Below are positions 1-9,400 of a stretch of 18,428 nucleotides of DNA, piece after piece (the first letter of the stretch is position 1; each line of letters begins with the position of its first letter). The notes under the pieces were generated by a model. The model saw only the letters and a program-made list of their open reading frames with translations. It was not told the DNA's origin and did no database searches. The translations under genes and the position numbers were made by a program. Source of the DNA: Candolleomyces eurysporus (lineage: Eukaryota > Basidiomycota > Agaricomycetes > Agaricales > Psathyrellaceae); contig JANBPK010001378.1 of the NCBI GenBank assembly GCA_027579435.1, forward strand, positions 1 through 18,428, in the 5' to 3' direction.

Positions 1-815
1 ACTGAATATACTTGATTAATGTGAGGCTGCGCGAGAGGGTAGGTACCTTTAGTGCCTAGGAAACCACCTCTATTGCTTTAGTAGTGAAATTGAGCCTTTC
101 AGCTGCAGGGTAGGCCGTTTGATCTGAAGCGGCGCCAACCGGCTAGCTTACTAAACCCTAATCTCGGGTATATGGCAGGCGCGCCTCTAAGTTGGCAGTC
201 CTCGAGCAGACTCCAACTCTCGTGAACCCAAGAGTAATGTACTCTTTAATTATCCTTCGCGCCGCGCAAGTTAGCTTAGTACTGGAAGGGATTTGTAACA
301 TAGAGATTTAATAGACACGACCGTTTAATTGAATGATGAACAATATATTCAATAAAATTGGTATTTATTCGCGNAAAAAGCGAACACGGTCGTATCAGCG
401 TCAAAAATGCGTTCCACACAATTCATTTCACGGAATAGCCTGAATGGTGAACACATCAAACCTCCATCTCAACAAGTTCAAGAATTTGTCAATGTGAAGT
501 TGAACTTTGCAGTACAAGATCAAACTGCAAGTGGACACTCAGAGGTAGATCACTTTTTTACCATTAAAGTGGTGTATTTTGGATGCTGCAGCTATCTACC
601 ACTCAGCTTTGAAAGAAAACGTTTGACTGGGCCGACAAAGGCAAGCCCATATTTGGCTTTGTGTAGCAAACTGCTCCAAACAAGCACCCACTACCGCCAC
701 CATCTTTGCGTTCTCCAAATCACCATCGTTCCTTGTTCACAAGATCTATTCACATCTGCCGTCCCAAGATTTTTGGGAGATTTTAGTGCGCTGCTAAATC
801 TGCGGGGGTATGGGG
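1..815. other. Left flank, no supported gene
   Basis: I see no gene I can support here. The longest open frame (407-877, plus, 156 codons) has no recognisable domain, no convincing intron signals and biased, low-complexity-like residue use, so I leave it out as a gene. An imperfect 11-bp inverted repeat (314-324 and 386-396, with an 8-bp perfect core acgaccgt/acggtcgt) surrounds a smaller hairpin (ttcgc...gcgaa near 368-384, which contains an N). This could be the remnant of a small inverted-repeat element. From about 407 the DNA is moderately CpG-poor. Confidence 0.5.
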
Positions 816-901
816 ACTTACTTTGTCACTTTTACATGGACTCAGAAAACCCTAAGAATAGCTCTTTATCTTGTTAATTTGTATTATCATGCTCTGAAAT
901 C

Positions 902-1763
902 TCACTGTTTTGCCCAGCTCTCACTTTTTTGGAAGGGAGCATGAACAAATGAACAGAATAATTGAGCAGTGCTAATGGAAACAGAGGATCTGTCCAACTT
1001 AACAGGCACCATCAGTGTAATTAGCCTTGACTGAGTTTTGGATCGAAGCATCCCCTGCCATACCTTCCCAGGGTCGCAGTTGACATGTCCAGTTGTCGTC
1101 TCCTGAATCAGTAACACTGCCCTGACGCTGAAGAGTTTGAACCAGGAAGAGTTTTCAGCTTCGCCTTCCCACTCGGACTGCAATATGGCAGGGGTAAGAT
1201 AATACGGATCCTGCTCATTGTGTGTATATCTGGAATGTGGTCTTGATCTTGAAGTGCTGAATGTGAGGCCTCATCAGTTTGCGTGACTGCGCTTTCGGGG
1301 GTCAGGCCGGTGAACATTCGGTATCCGCAGTCGGAGTTGTTCTTGCTGAGATTTATCTCGAGCGAAACTGTCTTTCCGTTCGGAATTGTAACGTTCGCGA
1401 CGTGTAGGATCAGTTTATTCCCGCGCACCGTAGAGCCCCTGACTGCAACAGATCGAAGAAATGCTTTTCGGACACCCGCTTCTGTCTCAATATACCAAGT
1501 CCAATTTCTGTTCAGGATACGAACTAAGGCTTTGCATTCGAGCAAAAAAGTCTACCCAACCTATTCAAGTTGCTCTTGCTTGCTCGTTCTCGATTGCTTT
1601 GACTAAATTTTTGCTTGATGCCAGGGGGAACGTCCTTTGTGTCAAAGAACAGGCAGCGACAGCAGAGAAACGGTATTCGTGAACGTGAACACTCATGTGC
1701 AGAATAATACAACAAGGAAAGTAGGAAGATTGATGATGTGAGGGTAGGTAGCTGGTTGGTCAT
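902..1763 (-). pseudogene. Decayed hypothetical gene, copy A (possible secreted protein)
   Basis: I do not recognise the family. Reading the minus strand from 1763, a frame opens with a hydrophobic stretch after MTNQLPTLTSS that resembles a signal peptide, followed by a Cys-rich segment. At a run of six A (plus strand, about 1545-1550) the frame breaks. The coding sense resumes in another frame (1545 down to about 1260) with a beta-strand-like, Val/Ile-rich segment containing TVRGNK and NVTIPNGKTV. A good acceptor (ATTGCAG) at 1178 leads to a further candidate exon from 1177, beginning SEWEGEAENSS. Copy B has seven A at the same run, carries a stop inside the last exon and is interrupted by a transposon. 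About 17 substitutions separate the two copies over about 265 bp of the central part, and most change the residue, so I see no sign of constraint. Either both copies are decaying or the locus was never a functional gene. Confidence 0.4.
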
Positions 1764-1992
1764 GACTGTCTACAAGAAAACAAATGAAAAGGTTCGTGCT
1801 AAAGAATTTGACTGAGGATCATAACAACGGATGAAACTATGATTAGAGCAGGTAGCATAAAACGCATGGAAGCTAAAAAAGCGAACTTCGGACGGAAGGA
1901 AAGAGCGCAGGATGAAAGACATTACAAAGAGCAAAGAGGAAAGGAACAGAATTTGCAAAACTCAAAAGACTTGTTGCGACAATAGAGAAACT

Positions 1993-4178
1993 TCATAGAA
2001 TTCGTTCTTTGATTCCAACAGCCTTGATACAAATCTCTCCAGGTCGACTAGAAAGCAACATCATCAAGTCAGAAAATGTCGAGGCAGCCATCAGAGTAAG
2101 AATGAACCGACCTTTTCTCTCTCAAAATCCTGAAAACCTTCTTCACTTCTTGCTGTGCCTTCTGCTGAGCCGGATTCGAAGGTCTCGGTTGAGGAGGGAA
2201 TGCCCGCGGCCCACACCTCTCCTGCAAATCTGCCAGTGCCTCATTGGTGCCTTCGGTCTCGACGACAATCGTCCCGTACCACCCGGAATCAATGAACAGA
2301 TTATTTGTGTCAGGAATTGCGATTCGTGGTGTATGCGGTTGACCCCACCCGTTGACGCTGGGTCCTCTTTGCATAACCCTAGCCGGCGGTCGAATGACAA
2401 ACGACGATCGGTGTACCCATCGGACGACGTTATGTTCAGCTCCTTGAGGTCTAAAAAGATAACATGATTTAGCGATGATGAGGATTTGCCAAGCGAGCGA
2501 AAGCATGAACGTACGTCTCAGTCTTCACCCTATCCTGCAACAGCTGCAAATTCTTTGCAATCTCCTCGCCCCAAGGACTGATATCCACATGAACAACTGG
2601 ATTACTTGTCACAACTCCGGTCCGAATCGCTTGATGGAAATATGAAGGCGGGAACGCCAACGCAGGAATATACTTGGGCAGGTCTCCAATAGGGTTCCAC
2701 GTATAATCCAGGTCCTATAATCCAATCAGCATGCGTCAAGGGAAGCAAGGAGGCAACTCCAACGCTTACAATGAGGTACTTCCCATCATACACCAGCCTC
2801 CCCACATTCCCTTCGTCACCGACCGCAATATCCCAAACTACATCTCCCATCCTCATCAAGTGCAACACCCCCGCCCTCCTGCACTCCTCCTCACACTCCA
2901 GAACGCTCTTATCCGAAAGCCAATCTCCCTCAGGCGATGGTACAAACACCCTGAGTAACGGTGCCCTCAATCGGAACAGTGGTGATCGGAACGACCCCGA
3001 CCCCGACGACCCAGGTCTGGCATACGCTGCGCTCGCAGGACCATGCAAGTGTGAATGTAAAAAGTTCAACATAGTAGGTGAAGGTGTACGGCTTGTAGAC
3101 CACAAACCGGGCCCGGAAATCATCCCTCCGTAATACCCATTTGTACCGTCGATATCACCATTCGTCAACCCGTTCCGAACCGAAGCGGATGGGGGAGTCG
3201 ACCCAGGCCTTCCTTCAGGAGACGACGAGCTCGCGAGGCTCGCTTCCTTCTGTGCCTGAGCGCGGAGGCGGAGCATGACGCGTGTATAGGCCCGAGCGGA
3301 CGCTGTAAGGCACCTGACGGTATACTCCAACGAGGGATCACGGATATCGGGGTGCACCGTCAACGAATGCACATACATCTTTGCCACTCGTGCGTATTCG
3401 TGTGAAGGGGTCGAGACACCTCTCATGTAATCTGCAAGGTCCTGAAAAAGCGACAAGGAATTATGTCAGTTGATCTAGAAGGAATGCAAACGACGGCGAG
3501 AAAACACACCTGGAGCGACAGACCCAGCGGTTCCTGCTCCTCACTCCACCCCCACCTCGAGTACCCAACGGTTCTCAAATACCTCTCTAGAACCTCCTCC
3601 CTTAGGTATTTCCTCTGCACTAGCACGATCCTAACCTCCCTCGTTACACTCGAGAGGGTACACCAATCCCAAAACGAGAAGTACGACAGCAAATTCGCCA
3701 ACAATTAGGGATTCGAGACGAGTTTGGTGAGTGGGAATGTCGTCATATCAACATGGCCGGTGCCAACGTTGCCGTCTTGGGGTTGGTGTGAAGGAGGGTG
3801 AGGCGAGGAAGCCCGTCCATTCAGAGCGGTCAATTCATCACCGACGATTGGTTCAGGTTCGTCGTCCAATGGCGATAGATGCCGCGAAGCTCTGGATGCA
3901 GCCTGGAGAGCGGCAGCGGCAGCAGCAGCTTCACGCGCTCTCGGTTCCTTCTCCCTAGCCTTCTTTTCCTTCCGCTCCCTCCTCCGCTCCTCCTTCTCCC
4001 TTGCCTTCATCTCTGCTGGCATCTCTACTACCACCGGTTGGACATCCGCAGTAGCAGGAGCTGCGTTCTCGACAGTCTTCGTCGCCATCCCTTTCTCTGC
4101 AGGATCTTCCACCACCGAGGTATCGCCCTTGGACGACTTAGGTCTCTTGATCGTGGTGCTCTCCTTCAGAGTCGCCAT
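1993..4178 (-). pseudogene. F-box-type protein gene, copy A, with in-frame stop
   Basis: This is a five-exon minus-strand gene: 4178-3510, 3441-2770, 2714-2515, 2450-2112 and 2047-1993. All introns are 55-68 bp with GT..AG ends, phases agree throughout, and the sum is 645 codons including the final stop. The N-terminal part (about 155 residues) is Lys/Glu- and Ala-rich and probably disordered, partly coiled coil. It is followed by an F-box-like segment (LLANLLSYFSFWDWCTLSSV) and a long conserved C-terminal region with Trp-rich motifs (WVHRSSFVIRPP, GWYGTIVVETEGT, REKSRPGEI across the last splice). F-box proteins usually bring substrates to SCF ubiquitin ligases, but here that role is inferred only from the motif. 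Codon 158 (3705-3707) is TAA, immediately before the F-box; copy B has CAA at this place, so copy A looks inactivated unless the base is a sequencing error. The true start is uncertain: 4178 is the first in-frame ATG, but upstream frames to 4446 could contribute an exon. The final intron was chosen because it restores a plausible C-terminus. Confidence 0.75.
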
Positions 4179-4446
4179 CGAAGCCACACCATTGAAACCA
4201 CTCGGCGCACCGCCACCGGCTGACGTCGGACTCAACACCCTCCGTCCTTGGAAGGGTCATCGTCCACCGACCGGCGGGCCTATCCCCTTCCGACATCCGC
4301 CTGGGCATAGGAGGCTGCTGGACAGGACAACAACAATCTTCTGCGACAGCCCCGCCCCCACCTGCTGACGACGTCCACACCGACGCTATGCCGCCGCCGC
4401 CAGTCCTAGCTCCTGGCCTATGACGTACGCTATGTGGTATTCTCAT

Positions 4447-4677
4447 TCGTTGCCTTAAACCCTATTCCTCCGCTCTGCCTTTAATTCTTTCGATCCTCCC
4501 TCTTTCAATCCTTCGCTTCGACCCTTTTAGACCGACATCTTCATCCCTCCTTCTACTCCTTTTTCCGCTCGCTTCTATCCTCTCTATTCTTTCTTTAGTC
4601 TCCTATCGTCGTAAATCCCAACTAATCGATCGCCCCCTTCCCTTCGATCTCTCCCTTCCCTCCCCTTGCAGTCCCGG
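4447..4677 (+). promoter_or_regulatory. Pyrimidine-rich tract between divergent genes, copy A
   Basis: About 230 bp are strongly C/T-rich on the plus strand (for example ccctctttcaatccttcgc) and end in an acceptor-like cttgcag at about 4671-4677. In filamentous fungi such tracts are common just upstream of transcription starts and within leader introns. The tract separates the minus-strand F-box-type gene from the plus-strand exon remnant. It is conserved in copy B (about 17830-18045). A promoter or leader-intron role is inference. Confidence 0.35.
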
Positions 4678-4892
4678 CACGACCAGGCGGCCTAAATATC
4701 TCCCTCGAAAATCTACCGGCCGGGGACGACTACTTCCGCGCATTCATGAACTCAAGGCACCTCCCAACGCCTTACGATTCTACCATCGGCATAGATACGG
4801 CTACCATGGCTGCAGTCGCATGTGGGCTGAATCTGACAGCTTCGGTTGCGCTGCCTTCGCGGTTTGCAGCTGGTGCAGTCTCGATTGACATT
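4678..4892 (+). pseudogene. Plus-strand exon remnant, possibly Kre9/KNH-like
   Basis: After the cttgcag acceptor, one frame reads through a segment containing PGGLNISLENLPAGDDYF, then FMNSRHLPTPYDSTIGI and on into a small-residue-rich part. The LNISLENLPAGDDYF..FMNS pattern reminds me of the N-terminal beta-sandwich of Ser/Thr-rich GPI-anchored proteins (Kre9/KNH family), which usually read '(I/L)xNLPxGDDYFxxFxNSTxG'. This is memory of the pattern, not a search. No 5' exon with a start codon is evident, and downstream (after about 4980) I find no continuation. Copy B carries a 2-bp deletion early in this exon (near 18070), so both look like remnants. Confidence 0.3.
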
Positions 4893-5523
4893 CATTCGGG
4901 GGGAAGCGGGTGGGTAATGGCAGGCACATGCATGGAGAGCAGGAAGTGTCAGAGTTGCGTCGCATGTGGCTCGTCCTGTTGAGTGTTGGATCTGTGGGAT
5001 TTGGTGAGGGGAGGATATAATCGGAAGTCTGGATGTTTCGCCAGCGACCGACCTGCATCATTGTGTTGCTGCCAATTGGATGTCTACTCCCGTCCTTTTT
5101 TCTGCCTTCCCTACTCTCCCCACGATCTCGGTCGGTTATCGAGAACAACTCGTTTTTCTTTCACATCCTTCGCTTCTATGGTTTACTTTCACTTGTTGGT
5201 GACGATCTCGAGGCAGAAATTCGACTACCTACCCCCTTTGCTTGCCCACTCAGCTTCCTCTTCCTCTTGGTTTTCCTTTCAGAGCTCTCAGTTCTTTCTT
5301 CAGTTCGTATACATAGCTTTCCGAATACATCCTTCCACTCCATTTGCGTACGAAACTTTCAGAGCATGTACGCCTCTCAGCAAGAGGGTGGCGCGGTGGC
5401 CGCTCAGGTGCCAGGTAAATGGCCTGTCGTCGGAGGTAAGTTCCTGGATACCTAGGCACCGTCGACCTCAACGACAGCCAGACATTGCTACTCCGAGTCA
5501 CCGAAAACATTGAATTAGGAATT
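4893..5523. other. Gene-poor stretch with C/T-rich tract
   Basis: This is the start of the segment unique to the interval between the two duplicate copies. 5050-5360 is C/T-rich on the plus strand and leads to an ATG at 5366 (MYASQQEGGAVAAQVPGKWP), followed by a donor-like ggtaagt at 5435. The obvious acceptor (cag at 5479-5481) gives a frame that stops after ten codons, so I could not build a gene. It may be the 5' end of a lost gene, or chance. Confidence 0.3.
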
Positions 5524-5719
5524 TTAGACGCCCAAGGCAGTGCTCGGCTTCTTCACCATGTGAGCCAAAACCTCTGGCGTTTTGTGGGGGAGGTGGTCGT
5601 CGGACATCGTTGGAGACAGAGTCTACAGGGAGCGACGACGCGACCAATCTGGGACGTACCTGGAATGCGTGCCGTGTGTCTGTGGCCCTGCTGGCGGGGA
5701 TACGGCCCGTTTGATCCAT
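5524..5719 (-). CDS. Candidate small two-exon gene, function unknown
   Basis: A possible minus-strand gene has exon 1 at 5719-5660 (20 codons from ATG), a 37-bp intron 5659-5623 (GTACGT...CTGTAG, phase 0), and exon 2 at 5622-5524 ending in TAA. The product would be 52 residues, beginning MDQTGRIPASRATD and ending EVLAHMVKKPSTALGV. I do not recognise it. It is supported by clean splice signals and an even residue mix, but the intron is very short, the ORF is small, and there may be further 5' exons or the whole may be a remnant. Confidence 0.3.
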
Positions 5720-5896
5720 TTTTTCATAACCCTTGAAGCCGGCTGCGCCGCAACGCCCGCTACTTGGAATCGGGAGGTCGTTCAAATATATAATGAAATA
5801 TCAGAAAGCATAATTACCACATCTACTCTGAATCCACGGATGTTAGAAAGTAAGAAGAAAGAAACATCAATCACTTGTATCATCGTACGCCATGAA

Positions 5897-6026
5897 TCAA
5901 ATGTCTTCCTCTTCTACGTCCCCCTCTCGCCTAGCCATTCGCTTTGGCAAAACATCTCCATTCCGCACCTGTGGAACAGCAGCCAACGCTTTCTTTGCTA
6001 CGTAGTTCGTAATGTAGTACGCCACT
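5897..6026 (-). pseudogene. Candidate 3' exon of an unidentified minus-strand gene
   Basis: A strong acceptor (pyrimidine tract then TTTCAG, ending at plus position 6027) is followed by an open frame of 42 codons, reading VAYYITNYVAKKALAAVPQV and ending GDVEEEDI before TGA at 5897-5899. The composition (aromatic/hydrophobic helix, then basic, then an acidic tail) looks like a real C-terminus. I could not find a convincing upstream exon: the same frame upstream meets a TGA at 6089-6091. It may be a remnant, or the last exon of a gene broken by rearrangement. It may also belong with the small candidate gene at 5524-5719. Confidence 0.3.
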
Positions 6027-6346
6027 CTGAAAGTAAGGGGTAAAGTAGCGTGTTGAACAGCGTCAAAAGGGGGTGTCGTTCCGGCTGGTCACGTCGAGGT
6101 TAGCGTGGGGGAACGCGTTGGTCCCTTGATCGTTATTCCGCTGGAAAAGGTGGCGACGAGGACAGGCCAGCTTTTATTATTTTGGGAATATGTGTAATTT
6201 TTAGGTCGATGTATAGACAGGTAGAAAGGATACGTTGATGTTTATTTGCACGTAGAGGTGGATGTGGATGCTGAAAATGTGGGAATGAGTTACTAGGTAA
6301 AGTAAAAAATGCTGATTAAGCACAAGGAGGGGGGGGGTACTAAAGA

Positions 6347-6366
6347 CCCGCTACTAAAGTAGCGGG
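6347..6366. repeat. Perfect short hairpin
   Basis: The sequence cccgctactaaagtagcggg is a 9-bp perfect inverted repeat with a 2-base loop, about 105 bp upstream of the NACHT-WD40 start codon and just after a run of nine or more G. It could be a footprint of an excised inverted-repeat transposon, a cruciform site or chance. Confidence 0.6.
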
Positions 6367-6470
6367 CACTAACCTGGTGATCCCCAAAACGGTCTCAAGC
6401 CCCTCTTTGACTCCACCATCCTCGTTCACAATCTCCCTCGACGTTGCTACATATTGCTTAAAAACCGGAC

Positions 6471-9400
6471 ATGAATCCCACAGGAGAGCAGCGCGGCAAG
6501 CCTCTAAAACGAGACCGAATCAAAAAGTTCTTGAAGGATCCTTTCAGTTCTCGTACTCCCTCACCCTCTACTTCTCGCACCACCTCTCATCCTACCGTTA
6601 CCGGAGGCTCAAGCACTCCTTCTCAAGCTGCTCACAACGTCGCCGTCCCCACACTGCCAGCCGAGAACGCCACTCGCAGCGAAATCCAAAGCGATCAGGA
6701 CAACATCAATACAGCTATCGGTAGCCAGCCTTGTCAAGATCTTTCCAGGCAGCCAATCCAATCCACTTCGTCAGAGGCTATACCCTCCCTCCCAGCAGAG
6801 AACAAAGAGAATACGTTCATACCCTCCATTCCCGTCTTTGATCATGACGGCGCATCGCAGGTACCGAACTCATTCCCTTTGAGTGGGCGCTTGGAGAGGT
6901 CCCGAGGACAGGGAGAGTTGCAGGGAACCACCGCCCACGTCGAAAATCCGATCCAGGACCACGGTGCACCGGTCTTCGAGGGTAATCCCTCGGATTTATC
7001 TCCCTCAAAGGAATCAAACGTCCCTGCGACTGCGGCCAACGAACCTCAGGAGAGTGCCGCCCATGTCGAACATCAGCCAGCGGAGTTCGCAGGCAAGGTC
7101 TACAAAGGCGTCAAGACCGTATTGCAGAGTATCGTCAAAGTAACGGATGCATTTACTCCTGTGAAGAGTGTCGCCGCAGGACTGCTGCTCATTTGCGACA
7201 CGATCGATGTGAGTCTTTCTTTTGCGAGATGTGACCCTCCTTACCGATCTATGAGTAGGCCTATGGCGAGAATAAGGAGGAATTCAACGCACTTCTCAAG
7301 AGGGTGGAGGTCTTGTCAAAAATTATGGTCTCTTGTCCATCTGATGTGCCGCAGGAGGTGAAGGACCGATTTGACGGATTGTTACGGTGAGAGCAGTTTG
7401 TTTGTCTCGGGCGTCAACGCACTCAGCCCATGCTGGATTACGCAGGAGTCTGGAGGAGAAACAGAAGATACTGCAAGACAAGCTGGATCCGACTAGGTCA
7501 AGATTCGAACGCGCGATGCTCACCGCGCAGGACAAACAAGAGGTTTTGAAGCTTACGCAGGAGGTTAGGTTCGCGATCGAGATAGCAATGGTGGGCTTCC
7601 TTAGGTCGTACTCTTGATGGTAACTCACAACTGTATAGTTCGACGCGATCATCGAGAATAGGACTCAGACCTATAGGATTGTTAGTGGTGTCGAATGGTT
7701 GAAGGAACAATTCAACGGTGCGTCCGGTTTCGTACTATCAATTATCACTTCTCATGAGCCTCGATAGTTATCGAGGACCACACCAAGACCATGAACACTA
7801 TCCAACGGACCGTCCAGTCGCTGAAGAGATCCAGTATGTTTATCTGACTCATTCCTCGTTTGTCACACTCAGCCACAAAATCAGATACGCTCCAGAAACT
7901 AGGGAGGGTGGAAGGCGCAGAGTATAGCAACGCAAAACGAGGTCCCGGGTGCATCCCCGGATCTCGCGTATTGCTACTTTCAATGCTGCTTGTGTGGGCG
8001 ACGGATCCGAGTTCTCCTCATGTGTTCTGGCTTAGCGGACTGGCTGGGACGGGAAAGACAACTGTGTCGAAGACGTTTTGCTCCCAACTCGACAACCGTG
8101 GACTTCTGGGTGCGAGCTTTTTCTGTACACTCAAGGAATCGGACAAGATGGACGTGTATTTGATCATCCCCACCCTTGCGAGGATCCTGGCAGAGAAACG
8201 ACCTCAATTTGGCGATGCACTCGAAAAGATTCTCGAATCTGATGACAGCTGCAGAAATCCAGCAGAGATGGAGTTGAAGGATCAGTATTTGAAACTGATC
8301 CTCCTGCCTGCTGAAAAGACCTTTGCTGCTGATGAGCTCCTTGTGCTTGGTGTAGATGCCCTTGATGAGTGCAAGGATCAAGATGCTGTCAGGCTCTTCA
8401 TTGCAGCAATTGTATCACAGAAGCCAGCCATGGCACTCAAGTTCTTCCTTACTAGTCGTCCCGAAGTCTCTCTGCGGGAATCATTTGAGTCATCTACCCG
8501 CCATGGGTGGCTCCGGCTCCATGATATTGAAGCTGACATTGTCAGAGCTGATATACTGCTATATCTGAATGACCAGTTCAAATCCATCTCTGTACTGGAC
8601 AAGCACTATCAGGGAAACTGGCCACCTCCAGAGATTCAAACCATTGGCAATTTCTCAGGAACACTGTTCATCATTGCAGCCACCATGGTGGCATATGTTG
8701 CAACTTACTCAGGAAATCGCTTGAAGCGTTTCCAGGACCTTGGTCAACCCTCTGCCAATGTCCAGCTTTCTGGCATTGAGGCCCTGTATAGCAGAATCTT
8801 GGCTGAGGCATTCACAGATGTGGAACAAGAGGAGACAGACATGATACAATCCTGCCTGTCACTGCTTCTCACAGCCCAGAAGCCTCTTTCAGTGGACAAC
8901 TATGCCCAATTGCTGAACACAAATATCTTGACAATCAGAGAAGCCTTCAAGGCCCTTCATTCTGTTGTCCAAGTCCCTGATGAAGATTGTGATGACACTC
9001 CAATCTCAATCTTTCATGCCTCTTTTGTTGACTACCTGACATCAGAAAAGTGTCATGGTAAGCAATGGGCCATTGACAAATGCACTGCACACTCTACCAC
9101 AGCTAAGGCATGCTTCACACTCATGGACTCTAGGCTGCACCTTGGGATCTCAGGAGCCAAAAGCTCATACCTGAGCAACGATGACCAACCTACACCTTTG
9201 CACATTGAATCTGGACTATCTTATGCATGCACAGCTTGGGGGGACCATGTTCTCTATGCAGGAGTCACCAAGCCTTTGCAGCAAAAGATACAGGAGTTTG
9301 TGGAAACCATAGGAGTTTTGTATTGGGTGGAAGCTCTGAGTGTGTTGAAGAATGTCAAATATGCCTACAATATACTCTGGGAAATATCCAAGGTAAGTAG

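Larger units (their letters stand above)
816..4892 (+). repeat. Segmental duplication, copy A
   Basis: This stretch aligns in the same orientation with about 10746-18258. The left edge is the shared string acttactttgtcac, at 816 in copy A and 10746 in copy B. The right edge fades near 4892, where copy B runs into a tract full of N. Copy A is about 4.08 kb. Removing the two transposons from copy B and allowing for its deletions of about 209 bp and 90 bp brings the two lengths to within about 15 bp of each other. Copy A carries about 90 bp (about 842-931) that copy B lacks. Divergence is uneven, from about 1% to about 7%, depending on position. Confidence 0.93.

Noticed and set aside
19..26. 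Second occurrence of atgtgagg as another hAT site
   Set aside because: An 8-base match in 18 kb is not surprising and no inverted repeats lie beside it.
407..877. 156-codon plus-strand open frame
   Set aside because: No recognisable domain, no splice context, and composition not gene-like; chance opening in AT-rich DNA is as likely.
4983..5513. Two overlapping plus-strand frames rich in Ser, Phe and Leu
   Set aside because: They reflect a pyrimidine-rich tract; no domain, and the only intron I could place leads straight to a stop.
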